This document shows positions 9,364-23,113 of a DNA stretch of 64,000 bases, piece by piece. A program made the translations under genes and the position numbers. Under the pieces are notes generated by a model. It worked only from the letters and a program-made list of their open reading frames with translations. It had not been told where the DNA came from and searched no databases. The stretch's first letter is position 1. Every line of letters begins with the position of its first letter. Source of the stretch: Vibrio navarrensis (GTDB taxonomy: Bacteria > Pseudomonadota > Gammaproteobacteria > Enterobacterales > Vibrionaceae); assembly GCF_015767675.1 (NCBI RefSeq), contig NZ_CP065217.1, positions 3,410,001 through 3,474,000 of the forward strand. The letters run 5' to 3'.

Positions 9364-11898
9364 TTAAATATTGACGACTTTCGACATCTTGGATGGAGTA
9401 CAGGCGTCGTTGCGATAAGGCACGATGTAAGATTGTGCCCCCTCTTCTTGTGGGTGCACAATCTGATAGTACTGGGGCAAGTTAAAGTTGATGAACTTGG
9501 ACGCGACCTGTTGGTCGTCTTTGACCGAGGTGTAGAAGCTGTTGACGCTGGCGATCATCTCATCTTTTGAGCCGCTAAACTGGTGATACACTTCCACCTG
9601 ATTCGACTCATCCAACACATAAATATTGAAGCCTTTGTCGGTATCTTCAAAGAAGAACTGGATCAAGCCTTCGCTGGCAAATCCATCGACGATTTCTGGC
9701 AACTGGTAGTCCGCTTCGCGATCCAGCATCAGCAGAGGTGAGCCTTTCAGCTTGTTGGTCGAGATGCTGCGGTAAAAATCAACCGAGTTTTCCAATTTTT
9801 GTACCGACACACCACGACGCTCAAAGAACAACCCGTAGGTTTGCGCGCCTAAACGAATCGCTTTGAAGCGGCGGCGTTTTTCCTGCTCAACCGGTTTTAA
9901 GCGTAAATCAATACACTCAGCCAGAAGCTGGTACACCATGTTGCGCATCACGCCACGCATGTTTTTGCTGTAGCAGAAAACATCCACCGACTCGGGCGGA
10001 ATCGCGTCTTGGTGCATTTTCCCCAGCACGGTTTTCAGCGCATCCAACATTGCGGTTTCGCCTTTGAAGTGCAAAGTACGCACTTCGTGCCAAGAGTTGC
10101 GGTAAACCAGATCGACACTGCCAACCAAACTGCGCTGCTGCGTACCGAAACTGAAAATATCGGCGTTTTTCAGATCCACTTTTAGGGAGCGCCCCGACAG
10201 CTCGGCAGTGGGGTCACTTTCAAAGTTGATGAACATCGCCAGTTGGCTGATCTCGCATGGGCTGGCCAACGCTTGCATGGTCGGGCGACGTTTGCGCAGC
10301 GAGAAGGTGTTGCGCAAGTCGCTGACCATTTGATAGAACTTGTCGATGTCGATCTGCGCATCTCGCACCACCGCATGTAAACGAGTCGATTCGGTGATCA
10401 GGCCATTAAAAAACGCCCACGCAACCAATTTACTCAAGTACTCGTGGTGCTCCAAATACGGCTGACCGAGAATGCGGTGCGCCACCAGCGGCTGCTTGTA
10501 CAAATACCAGCCGGCTTTATTGGTCCGCCCTTCGCGCACTTCAATAAAACTGAGGTCCGCTTCATGTAAGTCCGGCGAAATCTGCGGATTGAGCAGGGTC
10601 ACTTTGCCCGGCAACACTTCAAAGGCGGCGTACAGCTTACGCGCTAAAATGCTGATATCTTGTGGGCTGATGGCCGAGGTAATGTCGTTACGCCGCGCGA
10701 ACTGGATCAAATTACGGTAACTTTGCATCAAGGCATCCAGCAGCGCGTGGTGCACCACTTTCACCTGTTCCACTTTCCAGTTTCGGCGATTATCGAGCTC
10801 GGCGATCACCTCAGGTGACCACTGCCACTGGGTCGTCAGTTGACGCAGCGCTTCGCGTCGCCAAGCGACCGAACCAACGCCGGGATCACGAGAAAGCTTT
10901 TCATGAGTTTTCAGATAGAAACAGCGCCGAACCAGATCCAAACGGGTGGCATCTTTGATGCGCTCCAAATAACGCGTCACCTTCTCCAGCATCAAGTAAT
11001 ACGCATCCATACCGTAGAGATCCGGCTCATGGGCAAAAAAGCGTCGTTTGGTATCAATGCTGAGTAGCTGGGTGTGTGGGTATTCCCACGAGTAAGCTTC
11101 CAGCAAGATCGCTTTCAACACCGATTTGTATGGCGAGTCGATACTCTTGTACAACTGCCACAAATTGGAGCCGAAATACTCCTCTGCCGGAATACAGCTC
11201 AACTGACCAAAATCGATCCACTGGTTGCAGTTGATGTAGCCACCACGGCAAAGCTGATCGACGTACTCGTCATAACACTCTTCCATTTCCGGCGGCACTA
11301 TTTGCCACAACAAGCGTCGTCCGGCGATACGCACTGCAGAGCGATAAAATTCGTCGAGCAATAACATGTGCTGAGACGAGCCGCAGTTGTCGCCTGTCAT
11401 CTGCTCCGAGCGGTTGGAGCGAAAACGCTGCTCATCCATCAAGAAAAAGTTCGCCTCAACCCCGTGCATCTGCGCCCAATCGGTGATGAGTAGGCACTTG
11501 TTGGTGAGACTTTCCCTTTCTTCATGGCTCATGAGGCTTGAGACACACACCCAGATGTCGAGATCGCTGGAGGTGCTTTGCCCAATCGACGAGGTGCTTC
11601 CCATGGTATACAAGCCGAGAATTTTGGCTTTTTTCGCCACTGGCAAAGGGCAACCTAAGGTGAGTTCGGTATCGTCAATAAACTGCTGTTGTACATCGTT
11701 GAACTCCTGACCGTCGATGCCATAAGGCACATCGGCGTCAAAATAGCCCGGAATCGCTGGATGATTGAAATGAAGTAAAGCGGGAATGAGATGAAAGACT
11801 CGCTGGCTTTGCAAATCCATAAGCGCCAGCGCACGCTCAACACGTTGCTGGTTAAGTGTATCTAATCGCTGGATTAATTTTTCGGTATAAGCCTGCAA
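9364..11898 (-). CDS. cyaA: Class I adenylate cyclase
   Basis: CyaA makes cAMP, the CRP coactivator, and is controlled by the sugar PTS through its C-terminal half. The nucleotidyltransferase motif is G100-S101 followed by D112 and D114 (SSDLDIWVC). The 844-aa length is close to E. coli CyaA. The start codon is TTG at 11896-11898 with AAGGAA five bases upstream. A weak TTG start is a known feature of E. coli cyaA that limits cAMP synthesis, and it is conserved here. The divergent 346-base gap to hemC holds CRP-like sites, which fits known cAMP-CRP feedback on cyaA. Confidence 0.96.
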   Translation of the reverse strand: MQAYTEKLIQRLDTLNQQRVERALALMDLQSQRVFHLIPALLHFNHPAIPGYFDADVPYGIDGQEFNDVQQQFIDDTELTLGCPLPVAKKAKILGLYTMGSTSSIGQSTSSDLDIWVCVSSLMSHEERESLTNKCLLITDWAQMHGVEANFFLMDEQRFRSNRSEQMTGDNCGSSQHMLLLDEFYRSAVRIAGRRLLWQIVPPEMEECYDEYVDQLCRGGYINCNQWIDFGQLSCIPAEEYFGSNLWQLYKSIDSPYKSVLKAILLEAYSWEYPHTQLLSIDTKRRFFAHEPDLYGMDAYYLMLEKVTRYLERIKDATRLDLVRRCFYLKTHEKLSRDPGVGSVAWRREALRQLTTQWQWSPEVIAELDNRRNWKVEQVKVVHHALLDALMQSYRNLIQFARRNDITSAISPQDISILARKLYAAFEVLPGKVTLLNPQISPDLHEADLSFIEVREGRTNKAGWYLYKQPLVAHRILGQPYLEHHEYLSKLVAWAFFNGLITESTRLHAVVRDAQIDIDKFYQMVSDLRNTFSLRKRRPTMQALASPCEISQLAMFINFESDPTAELSGRSLKVDLKNADIFSFGTQQRSLVGSVDLVYRNSWHEVRTLHFKGETAMLDALKTVLGKMHQDAIPPESVDVFCYSKNMRGVMRNMVYQLLAECIDLRLKPVEQEKRRRFKAIRLGAQTYGLFFERRGVSVQKLENSVDFYRSISTNKLKGSPLLMLDREADYQLPEIVDGFASEGLIQFFFEDTDKGFNIYVLDESNQVEVYHQFSGSKDEMIASVNSFYTSVKDDQQVASKFINFNLPQYYQIVHPQEEGAQSYIVPYRNDACTPSKMSKVVNI

Positions 11899-11963
11899 GG
11901 GAGTTCCTTGGTTTCAGTATCAAGACACGTCTGTATAACTTTTATGCCATCCTGGCAGAAAAA

Positions 11964-11979
11964 CGTGATCAATTTAACA
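11964..11979. promoter_or_regulatory. Weak CRP-like site upstream of cyaA
   Basis: CGTGA-N6-TAACA matches 8 of 10 positions of the CRP consensus TGTGA-N6-TCACA. It lies 66-81 bases upstream of the cyaA TTG, where a repressor site would be expected. The match is imperfect and could be chance. Confidence 0.35.
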
Positions 11980-12108
11980 CTTCTAAGCGTATTGGTAAAG
12001 ATGTAACCCGTCAATCCCAAACCAATACGAACCTTTGTCGCACGCCCTTTTCAAGGCGCCTAAGTGTCGCTTGTAACGCTGACTACGAATACTGGCGGCG
12101 CAGTCAAA

Positions 12109-12124
12109 TGAGAATTGAGTCACA
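12109..12124. promoter_or_regulatory. CRP site in the cyaA-hemC divergent region
   Basis: TGAGA-ATTGAG-TCACA matches 9 of 10 consensus positions with the correct 6-base spacer and AT-rich flanks. It sits 211 bases from the cyaA start and 121 bases before hemC, so it could serve either gene. The rest of the 11899-12244 gap shows no further gene; core promoters could not be assigned with confidence. Confidence 0.6.
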
Positions 12125-12244
12125 CTATTTCAGTACGCTTGTGCAATTAGTTAACCATACCAACAGTTACACTAACTAACAGTAATACTTTAGCAGTGAG
12201 GATGATAGGATTGGGGCAAAATTGACAATGAAACTGGGAAGATC

Positions 12245-13183
12245 ATGACACACTCAACTCCGATTCGCATCGCAACCCGAAAAAGTCCTCTTGCGCTTTG
12301 GCAGGCTCACTATGTCAAAGAAGCGCTGCAACAGGCTCATCCCGGCCTTGAAGTGGAACTGGTGACCATGGTCACCAAAGGTGATGTGATTCTCGATACG
12401 CCTTTGGCAAAAGTCGGTGGTAAGGGGTTGTTCGTCAAAGAATTGGAAGTGGCGATGCTGGAAGGGCGCGCGGATCTGGCGGTACATTCGATGAAGGACG
12501 TGCCCGTCGATTTTCCACCAGGGCTCGGACTGGTCACCATTTGTGAGCGCGAAGATCCACGCGATGCGTTTGTCTCTAACCATTATGAAAACATTGAACA
12601 ACTGCCACAAGGCGCGGTTGTCGGTACCTGCAGCCTACGCCGTCAGTGCCAACTCAAAGCGTATCGTCCAGATTTAGTCATCAAAGAGCTACGCGGCAAC
12701 GTCGGCACACGCTTAAGTAAACTTGACGCGGGCGAGTATGACGCAATTATCCTCGCCGCGGCAGGTCTTAAACGCCTCGAACTGCAAGAGCGCATTCGTA
12801 GCTTTATCGAGCCAGAACAATCTCTCCCTGCGGTTGGCCAAGGCGCCGTTGGCATTGAGTGCCGCACCGATGACGAGAGAATGCTCGAACTGCTAGCGCC
12901 GCTGAATCACGTCGAAACGGCGGATCGCGTCAAGTGCGAGCGAGCAATGAATCTGACCCTACAAGGCGGCTGCCAAGTGCCGATTGGCAGCTACGCGCTG
13001 CTTGAGGGCGATCAGATTTGGCTGCGTGCTCTTGTCGGTGAACCCGATGGCTCCCACATTGTACGCGGCGAAATTCGCGGCCCACGCACCGACGCAGAAG
13101 CACTAGGCGTGCAACTTGCGCAGCAACTTCTCAGCCAAGGCGCCGACGACATTCTTGCTCGCCTTTATCAAGATCACGAATAA
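12245..13183 (+). CDS. hemC: Hydroxymethylbilane synthase
   Basis: HemC polymerises four porphobilinogens into hydroxymethylbilane using a covalently bound dipyrromethane cofactor. The cofactor-binding cysteine is C243 in [10 protein letters not shown]. Other family motifs are [13 protein letters not shown] at the N-terminus, [19 protein letters not shown] and CSLRRQCQL. The 312-aa length is normal. It is first in hemC-hemD-hemX-hemY; hemD starts one base after its stop. Confidence 0.98.
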   Translation: MTHSTPIRIATRKSPLALWQAHYVKEALQQAHPGLEVELVTMVTKGDVILDTPLAKVGGKGLFVKELEVAMLEGRADLAVHSMKDVPVDFPPGLGLVTICEREDPRDAFVSNHYENIEQLPQGAVVGTCSLRRQCQLKAYRPDLVIKELRGNVGTRLSKLDAGEYDAIILAAAGLKRLELQERIRSFIEPEQSLPAVGQGAVGIECRTDDERMLELLAPLNHVETADRVKCERAMNLTLQGGCQVPIGSYALLEGDQIWLRALVGEPDGSHIVRGEIRGPRTDAEALGVQLAQQLLSQGADDILARLYQDHE

Positions 13184-13184
13184 C

Positions 13185-13916
13185 ATGACGGTTCTGGTCA
13201 CGCGGCCAGCCGAACAAGGGCTGGCTCTCTGCTCCTTGCTCAATGATGGTGGAGTCTCCACACTCCATCATCCTCTCATTCGTATCGTCGCCAACCCCAG
13301 CGTCGACACACTCCTTTCTCAACTGCGCGACAGCGACATTGTTATCGCCGTCAGCCAACACGCGGTGCAGTTCGCCCAGCAATGGCTTGCCGAACATCAA
13401 GCAAACTGGCCGCAGAACACGCGATATCTTGCCGTTGGTCAAAAAACCGCACACTATTTAAGCAAAGTCACGGGGCAAGACGTAAACTACCCGACGGTCA
13501 GTGATAGTGAGCACTTAATCCAACTTCCGGAGCTCAACCGGATCGCAGGGAAGCGTGTGTTGATTTTGCGCGGCAACGGGGGCAGAGAGCTCATCCGAGA
13601 GTCTCTTGCCTCGCTTGGCGCCGATGTTGATTATTGTGAGACGTACCAGAGAGAATTTATCCCCTTTGATCCGCTAAGCTGTGTGGCATCTTGGCAAACG
13701 CAAAAAGTCGATACTCTCATCGTCACCAGTTCTGAACAGTTGGAATACCTCAACCGCATGATGAACAGCCAAGCACAGCACTGGCTGCATCAACAACACC
13801 TGTTGGTACCCAGCGAACGCATTGCTACCATTGCACACTCTTTAGGCTTCGCCAGAGTGACCAACGTTGGAAGTGCTGCAAACATGGAATTACTGGCTGC
13901 TCTCCAGCCTAAGTAA
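13185..13916 (+). CDS. hemD: Uroporphyrinogen-III synthase
   Basis: HemD cyclises hydroxymethylbilane with D-ring inversion. The family is poorly conserved; visible features are the N-terminal VTRPAEQG, AVGQKTAHYL (about residue 85), LILRGNGGRELI (~120) and the C-terminal IVTSSEQLEYL and VGSAANMELL. The ATG at 13185 lies one base after the hemC stop and gives 243 aa, matching the family; the longer frame that begins inside hemC is not credible. It acts directly on the HemC product, consistent with tight coupling. Confidence 0.94.
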   Translation: MTVLVTRPAEQGLALCSLLNDGGVSTLHHPLIRIVANPSVDTLLSQLRDSDIVIAVSQHAVQFAQQWLAEHQANWPQNTRYLAVGQKTAHYLSKVTGQDVNYPTVSDSEHLIQLPELNRIAGKRVLILRGNGGRELIRESLASLGADVDYCETYQREFIPFDPLSCVASWQTQKVDTLIVTSSEQLEYLNRMMNSQAQHWLHQQHLLVPSERIATIAHSLGFARVTNVGSAANMELLAALQPK

Positions 13917-13930
13917 CACAGGATAACCTC

Positions 13931-15136
13931 ATGACAAGTAAAAAAAATAACGAGCAAACCACGCCTGAAGAAATGACGTCTACCCCAACCACCAACGACA
14001 TTTCGCCCAATAACGATACGTCTGCTTCGGCCGAGATCGTCAACGACGTCAGCCCAGTATCCTCTGACACAGAGAAAACACCACACAGTAACACTCAGCC
14101 AGAGCAAAAGCGCGGCAGCAAACTGAGCATCATCGCGATTGTGATTGCCCTGCTTGGTACTGGCGGGCTCGCTTATCAAATGCAGCAGCAGAGTAGCCAC
14201 TACCAAGCGCAGATCGCCGCACTGCAAAATCAGCTGCAACAAACTCAGTCATCCTTGACTCAGCAGATGAGTCAAGTCAAAACGGACACCGCGCAGCAGG
14301 CCAGCAGCACACTCCACAAAGCAGAAGTGGAGCTTGCGCAACAGCAAAAAAGCATTGAGAGCCTTCAGCTGGCCATGGCGGATGTGAAAGGGCGCCGTCC
14401 AAACGACTGGCTGCTGGCGGAAGCGGATTACTTGGTCAAACTGGCCGGACGCAAGCTGTTTCTTGAGCGTGACGCAACGAGCGCCACTCATCTGATGGAA
14501 AGCGCTGATCAACGTATCGCCACGCTAAACGACCCGAGCTTGGTCCCACTGCGTAAAGCAATGGCAAGCGACATTACCAAACTAAAAACCATCCCAATCA
14601 TTGATCGTGATGGCTTAGTACTGCGTCTAACCGCTTTGCAGCAACAAGTCGATCAGCTGCCACTGGCCAATGCCATTCTCCCAGAAGCCAAAGCGGTAGA
14701 AAAAACCGAGGTCTCCGAGGACATCAGTAACTGGCAAGACAACTTGCTCACCTCGTTGAAAGACTTCTCAGAAAACTTCATTACCTTTCGTACCCGCGAC
14801 GGCAATGTGATTCCTCTGCTCTCACCTGAGCAGCATTTTTATCTCAAAGAGAACATAAAAGCCAAGCTGGAAACGGCGATCAAAGCCGTCTATCTCGAGC
14901 AAGGTGAGCTTTACACCATCGCATTGACGACCGCAGAAAGCTGGTCTGAATCTTTCTTTAACCCTGACGACAATGCCGTAAAAGAGTTTAACCGCAGTCT
15001 AAAACAACTCAGCCAGCAGAATGTTCAGGTGACGTATCCCGTGAAACTGGAGACACAAACTCAACTCGCGGATGTGATTCGTGAACGCCTTCGCCGAGAT
15101 GTCACTACACTAACCAGCACGGAGGAAAAACAATGA
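13931..15136 (+). CDS. hemX: HemX, membrane-anchored coiled-coil protein
   Basis: A 401-aa protein with a Ser/Thr/Glu-rich disordered N-terminus (1-62), one transmembrane helix (~65-83), a Gln-rich coiled coil (~85-150) and a periplasmic helical domain. This is the HemX layout found in gammaproteobacterial hemCDXY operons. E. coli HemX was once annotated as a uroporphyrinogen-III methyltransferase, but no SAM-binding motif is visible here. It is likely a scaffold. It starts 14 bases after hemD, and its stop overlaps the hemY start by four bases (ATGA). Confidence 0.9.
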   Translation: MTSKKNNEQTTPEEMTSTPTTNDISPNNDTSASAEIVNDVSPVSSDTEKTPHSNTQPEQKRGSKLSIIAIVIALLGTGGLAYQMQQQSSHYQAQIAALQNQLQQTQSSLTQQMSQVKTDTAQQASSTLHKAEVELAQQQKSIESLQLAMADVKGRRPNDWLLAEADYLVKLAGRKLFLERDATSATHLMESADQRIATLNDPSLVPLRKAMASDITKLKTIPIIDRDGLVLRLTALQQQVDQLPLANAILPEAKAVEKTEVSEDISNWQDNLLTSLKDFSENFITFRTRDGNVIPLLSPEQHFYLKENIKAKLETAIKAVYLEQGELYTIALTTAESWSESFFNPDDNAVKEFNRSLKQLSQQNVQVTYPVKLETQTQLADVIRERLRRDVTTLTSTEEKQ

Positions 15137-16314
15137 TTCGTATGATTTTTCTTTTCGTCGTGCTCGGCGCAGGATTGTTTGCTGGTACACAATTTTCCGG
15201 CCAACAAGGTTATGTGTTGATCTCGGTAGCCAACAGCACCATAGAGATGAGTGTAACGACGTTGGTTATCTTTATCGTCGCGACTCTGGCAGGATTGTTC
15301 GCTTTGGAGTACCTCGCCAAAAAAGTGATTTATACCAGCTTCACCACTTGGAACTGGTTTAGTGTACGCAAAATGCGCCGCTCACGTCGTTACACCAATG
15401 AAGGCATCATTAAGCTGCTGGAAGGGGATTGGAAAGGGGCTGAGAAAAAAGTGACACGCTGGGCTAATCATCACGATATGCCGCTGTTGTGCTACTTGGT
15501 TGCATCCGAAGCGGCTGACGGCCAAGGAGACAAAGTCAAACGTGATCAATACCTTGCTCTTGCCGCCCAACAAGAAAACGCCCATTTGGCGGTGGAACTG
15601 ACCAGAGCAAAACAATGGGTTCGTGAGGGCGAGTTTACCCAGGCGTTTGACACACTGCAATCGCTCAAAAGCAGCCACCCTAACAATCCGATTGTCATGG
15701 ATTTGCTGAAAACCACTTATCTAGAACTGAAACGGTGGCAACCCCTACTCGATTTGCTGCCAAGCTTGCATAAGTCCGGTCATATCAGCCAAGAAGAGAT
15801 GGAACGGGTCAGTTTACAAGCTCATTGCGGCCAGCTTATTGATATTGCAACACAGGAAGGCAGTGAAGGGCTCATCGCGCATTGGAATGGGCTGAGCAAG
15901 AAACTTAAGCAGGAGGAGACGCTCATCGCCTGTTTTGTACAACAGCTGATCGCTCGTAAAGCCGATCACGAAGCGTTGACCGTGCTTAAAGAAGCACTGA
16001 AGAAAGCAGCCTCTAGCAAGCTGTATGCGCTATTGCCTGAACTTAATCTCTCCGATAGCCACCCAGTGATTGTACTGCTTGAGGAAGCGACAAAACGCGA
16101 CAATAGCAACGCAGAAGCACACAGCGCTTTGGCCCAACTCTACTTACGTGAAAAGAAATGGGCATTGGCACAGACACACTTTGAACAAGCGCTTAACGTT
16201 CGTTCCAGTGTCTCTGACTACGCTTACTTAGCAGAAGCCCTAGAAAAGCAAGACCTCAATAAAGCAGCTCATGAGGTTTCACGCAAAGCACTCACCCTTG
16301 TGCAGAATGGTTGA
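15133..16314 (+). CDS. hemY: HemY, TPR-containing inner-membrane protein
   Basis: A 393-aa protein with two N-terminal transmembrane helices (~3-20 and ~40-62), a basic loop (RKMRRSRRYTNEG) and a TPR-like alpha-helical region to the C-terminus (clear repeat at ~320-385, NAEAHSALAQLYLREKKW). This is the proteobacterial HemY, which is not the protoporphyrinogen oxidase given the same name in Bacillus. Its role in late haem synthesis is not settled. It is the last gene of the operon and is followed by a strong terminator at 16333-16358. Confidence 0.92.
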   Translation: MIRMIFLFVVLGAGLFAGTQFSGQQGYVLISVANSTIEMSVTTLVIFIVATLAGLFALEYLAKKVIYTSFTTWNWFSVRKMRRSRRYTNEGIIKLLEGDWKGAEKKVTRWANHHDMPLLCYLVASEAADGQGDKVKRDQYLALAAQQENAHLAVELTRAKQWVREGEFTQAFDTLQSLKSSHPNNPIVMDLLKTTYLELKRWQPLLDLLPSLHKSGHISQEEMERVSLQAHCGQLIDIATQEGSEGLIAHWNGLSKKLKQEETLIACFVQQLIARKADHEALTVLKEALKKAASSKLYALLPELNLSDSHPVIVLLEEATKRDNSNAEAHSALAQLYLREKKWALAQTHFEQALNVRSSVSDYAYLAEALEKQDLNKAAHEVSRKALTLVQNG

Positions 16315-16332
16315 ACTGCAGAGACAAAGACG

Positions 16333-16358
16333 AAACCGGCTTTATCGCCGGTTTTTTT
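16333..16358 (+). terminator. Terminator of the hemCDXY operon
   Basis: The stem AAACCGGC / GCCGGTTT with a 6-base loop is followed by seven T residues. Confidence 0.9.
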
Positions 16359-16365
16359 ATGTCAT

Positions 16366-17375
16366 TTGCAACCACAACTCTTATACCAATCCATTCAAAT
16401 GAAAATGAGATTACTGGCTCTTGCTCATTTCAAAGATGGGCATTCTCGCACCCAAATCGCCAAGTTTCTTATGGTAAGCCGTACCAGTGTCAACAAGTGG
16501 GTTCAAACCTTCCTTCAAGAAGGGCTAGAGGGACTTAAGGAAAAGCCAAGAACAGGAAGACCTCCCTTCTTAACCCCTGAGCAAAAAGAGCGACTAAGCC
16601 AATACATAAAAGACAAGGCTGATAATATACAGGGCGGACGACTGACTGGGGCCGACATCCACGCTTATATCGCGAAAGAATTTGGCCAGCACTACCACCC
16701 TGACTCTATCTATTACCTGCTCGACCACATGGGCTTGTCATGGATAACTTCCCGCTCAAAACACCCCAAGCAATCTCAAGAAGTCCAAGACGATTTTAAA
16801 AAAAATTCAAAATTGAAACGATCCTGAAGATCCCAGGACATATCGCTCTAGAGCATGTTGATGTCTGGTTTCAAGATGAAGCCAGATTTGGGCAACAAAA
16901 CACGACAACACGGTTATGGGCAGAGAAAGGAACACGCCCCCGAGCCGTGAAGCAACAACAATTTGAATATGCGTATCTGTTTGGTTCTGTCTGTCCCGCG
17001 AGAGGAATTGGCGAAGCGATGGTCGTTCCTTGGGTTAATAAAGAGATCATGATCGAGCATTTAAAGCAAATATCGGCTGTCACAGAGAAAGGGCGTCATG
17101 CCTTCATCATTATGGATGGGGCGAGTTGGCATACCAATGACATTGCAGAACCGTTTAGCAATGTCAGTATCATCAAGCTCCCGCCCTATTCACCAGAGCT
17201 AAACCCGATAGAACAAGTGTGGAGCTGGCTCAGACAACACCATCTTGCCAATCAGAGTTTTACCGATTATGAGGATATCGTGGAGAAAGTGTGCAAGGCT
17301 TGGAATCGATTCTTGGACAGTACAGATAGAGTTAGCAAGATGTGTACAAGAGAGTGGATTAATCTGACCAGTTAA
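16366..17375 (+). pseudogene. IS630 transposase, 5'-truncated, two overlapping frames
   Basis: Frame A (to 16827) encodes the helix-turn-helix (GHSRTQIAKFLMVSRTSVNKW) and the linker; frame B (to 17375) encodes the DDE catalytic core. The core residues are D in FQDEARFG, D in IIMDGASWH and E in PELNPIEQVW. The switch is -1 at an A8 run (16798-16805), which would produce a continuous DDFKKKFKIE junction. The first internal ATG of frame B (16947) lies after the first catalytic Asp, so only a frameshift product would be active. The native start is gone; the ATG at 16366 lies in host sequence. Confidence 0.8.
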
Positions 17376-17409
17376 TTTTCCAGATTGGTATAATTTTCCA
17401 GATTGGTAT
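16384..17409 (+). mobile_element. IS630-family element, copy 1, left end deleted
   Basis: The right inverted end (AGATTGGTA) is intact. The left end keeps only TACCAATC, fused directly to the transposase at the CATTCAAATG segment. Comparison with the copies at 55025 and 55665 shows that about 110 bases are missing, including the start codon and the first ~17 codons. The two sides of the deletion share AATC, suggesting a short-homology deletion. The right end is duplicated: an 18-base unit occurs at 17374-17391 and again at 17392-17409. The element sits between the hemY terminator and the rRNA operon 1 terminator. Confidence 0.85.
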
Positions 17410-17416
17410 TAGATAC

Positions 17417-17450
17417 GACAAAGCCCTAGCACTTCTGCTAGGGCTTTGTC
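17417..17450 (-). terminator. Terminator of rRNA operon 1
   Basis: A perfect 15-bp stem (GACAAAGCCCTAGCA and its complement) with loop CTTC lies directly downstream of tRNA-Asp in the minus-strand direction. Confidence 0.85.
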
Positions 17451-17457
17451 TGAAAAG

Positions 17458-17534
17458 TGGCGGAGCGGACGGGACTCGAACCCGCGACCCCCGGCGTGAC
17501 AGGCCGGTATTCTAACCGACTGAACTACCGCTCC
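17458..17534 (-). tRNA. tRNA-Asp (GTC)
   Basis: A 77-nt cloverleaf with encoded CCA; 5' GGAGCGG pairs with the 3' acceptor strand. The anticodon loop reads CTGTCAC (anticodon GTC) and the T arm GGTTCGAGTCC is standard. It is the distal gene of rRNA operon 1. Confidence 0.97.
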
Positions 17535-17607
17535 GCTGTCTGGTTAGACGTTTCGTCTACTTTTTTTGTCTTCAGATTTTTCTTAAAAATCTAAAGACAA
17601 CAAGTTA

Positions 17608-17727
17608 AAGCCTGGCGATGTTCTACTCTCACATGGGGAGACCCCACACTACCATCGACGCTGTTTCGTTTCACTTCTGAGTTCGGGATGGAGTCAGGTG
17701 GGTCCAAAACGCTATGGTCGCCAAGCA
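17608..17727 (-). rRNA. rrf: 5S ribosomal RNA (operon 1)
   Basis: 120 nt; begins TGCTTGGCGACC and ends CGCCAGGCTT, so the two ends pair. It differs from the operon 2 copy at one visible base (17692 versus 57112). The 5S-23S spacer (17728-17835) differs clearly between the operons. Confidence 0.95.
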
Positions 17728-17835
17728 AATTCTTTCTCTCTATTTCTAGAGAATAATTCGGAAAGCTGTTTTCAGTTCTTAACACACTCAAGTTTCGTTC
17801 TTGCTTTGAGTCCACCAAAACCCTTTGGGTGTTGT

Positions 17836-20725
<2,890 letters not shown>

Positions 20726-21062
20726 ATACAACCCGAAAGGGTCTTTGCGTTAAACAACCAAGGTTCGCTATCTCATTATTTGAATGAGCGAGATAGCATT
20801 GATTTGCCGGACTCAATTTTGAATCGTCACTAAACGTGACATTCCCAAGAACACTTGAATGTGTTTGTTGGTGTTTGTCTTAAAGACAAACATTGAGAAC
20901 TTTACAAACAACAATAAATTGTTGTTTTGTCAGCTTTCCAAATTGTTAAAGAGCAATAATAGCTCGAAGCTTTCGCTTCAAAACCATCAATCTGTGTGAA
21001 CACTCATCGCGACTTATTTGTTTCCGCTTTAAAAAAAGCAGAAGCAAACTATCCGTATCGTA
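20726..21062 (-). other. 16S-23S spacer without tRNA genes (operon 1)
   Basis: The 337-base transcribed spacer holds a boxA-like TGCTCTTTAACAA antitermination element and several hairpins, but no tRNA. The 23S-proximal ~230 bases match operon 2. The 16S-proximal part differs: operon 2 carries two tRNA genes there. Confidence 0.85.
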
Positions 21063-22620
<1,558 letters not shown>

Positions 22621-22855
22621 AAAGTTTTTTGAAGCTTGCGCTTCGGCTCAATGAATACTGATAAGTTTCTAGTCCCTAGAAGCTAGTTCCTAGAAAACTT
22701 GAATTGACTGTGCTCGATACCGAAGTATCAAATTGGTCACTCAGTTCATTGATAAATCTTTTGGATTATCATCAACGAGTGCCCACACAGATTGATAGGT
22801 TTATATTGTTAAAGAGCTTGCTTTTTGAGAAGCTTTTCTCTCGAAGCGGAGGTGC

Positions 22856-22999
22856 ATTCTAGCGAGTTAATTTGAAGAGTCAAACACTTTTTCAAATTTC
22901 TTTTTTTAGAAGCTTTACCCTCTTACTGCACTGCTGAAGCCTTGTGGCGTCTGCCGTGTCAGTGGATGCGCATTATAGGCAGAACGTTTCTACGTGCAA
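22856..22999 (-). promoter_or_regulatory. rRNA operon 1 promoters P1 and P2
   Basis: P1: -35 TTGCAC (22994-22999), 16-base spacer, -10 TATAAT (22972-22977), GCGC-type discriminator and an A-rich UP element upstream. P2: -35 TTGACT (22878-22883), 16-base spacer, -10 TAGAAT (22856-22861). A boxA-type GCTCTTTAACA lies in the leader at 22807-22817. No gene was seen in 22621-23113. Confidence 0.75.
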
Positions 23000-23113
23000 C
23001 TCTTTTTTTGCAAATAAATTCCAAAACAAGCCTGCTCGCTGCTTTATTGAGCAAACCTCACTAAAGAGGGCTAAAAAACCCTCTATTAACTCTGTAATTG
23101 TGGCGATACTCGA

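Noticed and set aside
11856..12179. A 107-codon plus-strand frame in the cyaA-hemC gap
   Set aside because: It overlaps the cyaA 5' end, has no ribosome-binding sequence and an unconvincing composition; the region is better read as divergent regulation.
16798..16805. The transposase frame break at A8 as a sequencing error or pseudogene mutation
   Set aside because: It is identical in three copies and typical of IS630-type frameshifting.
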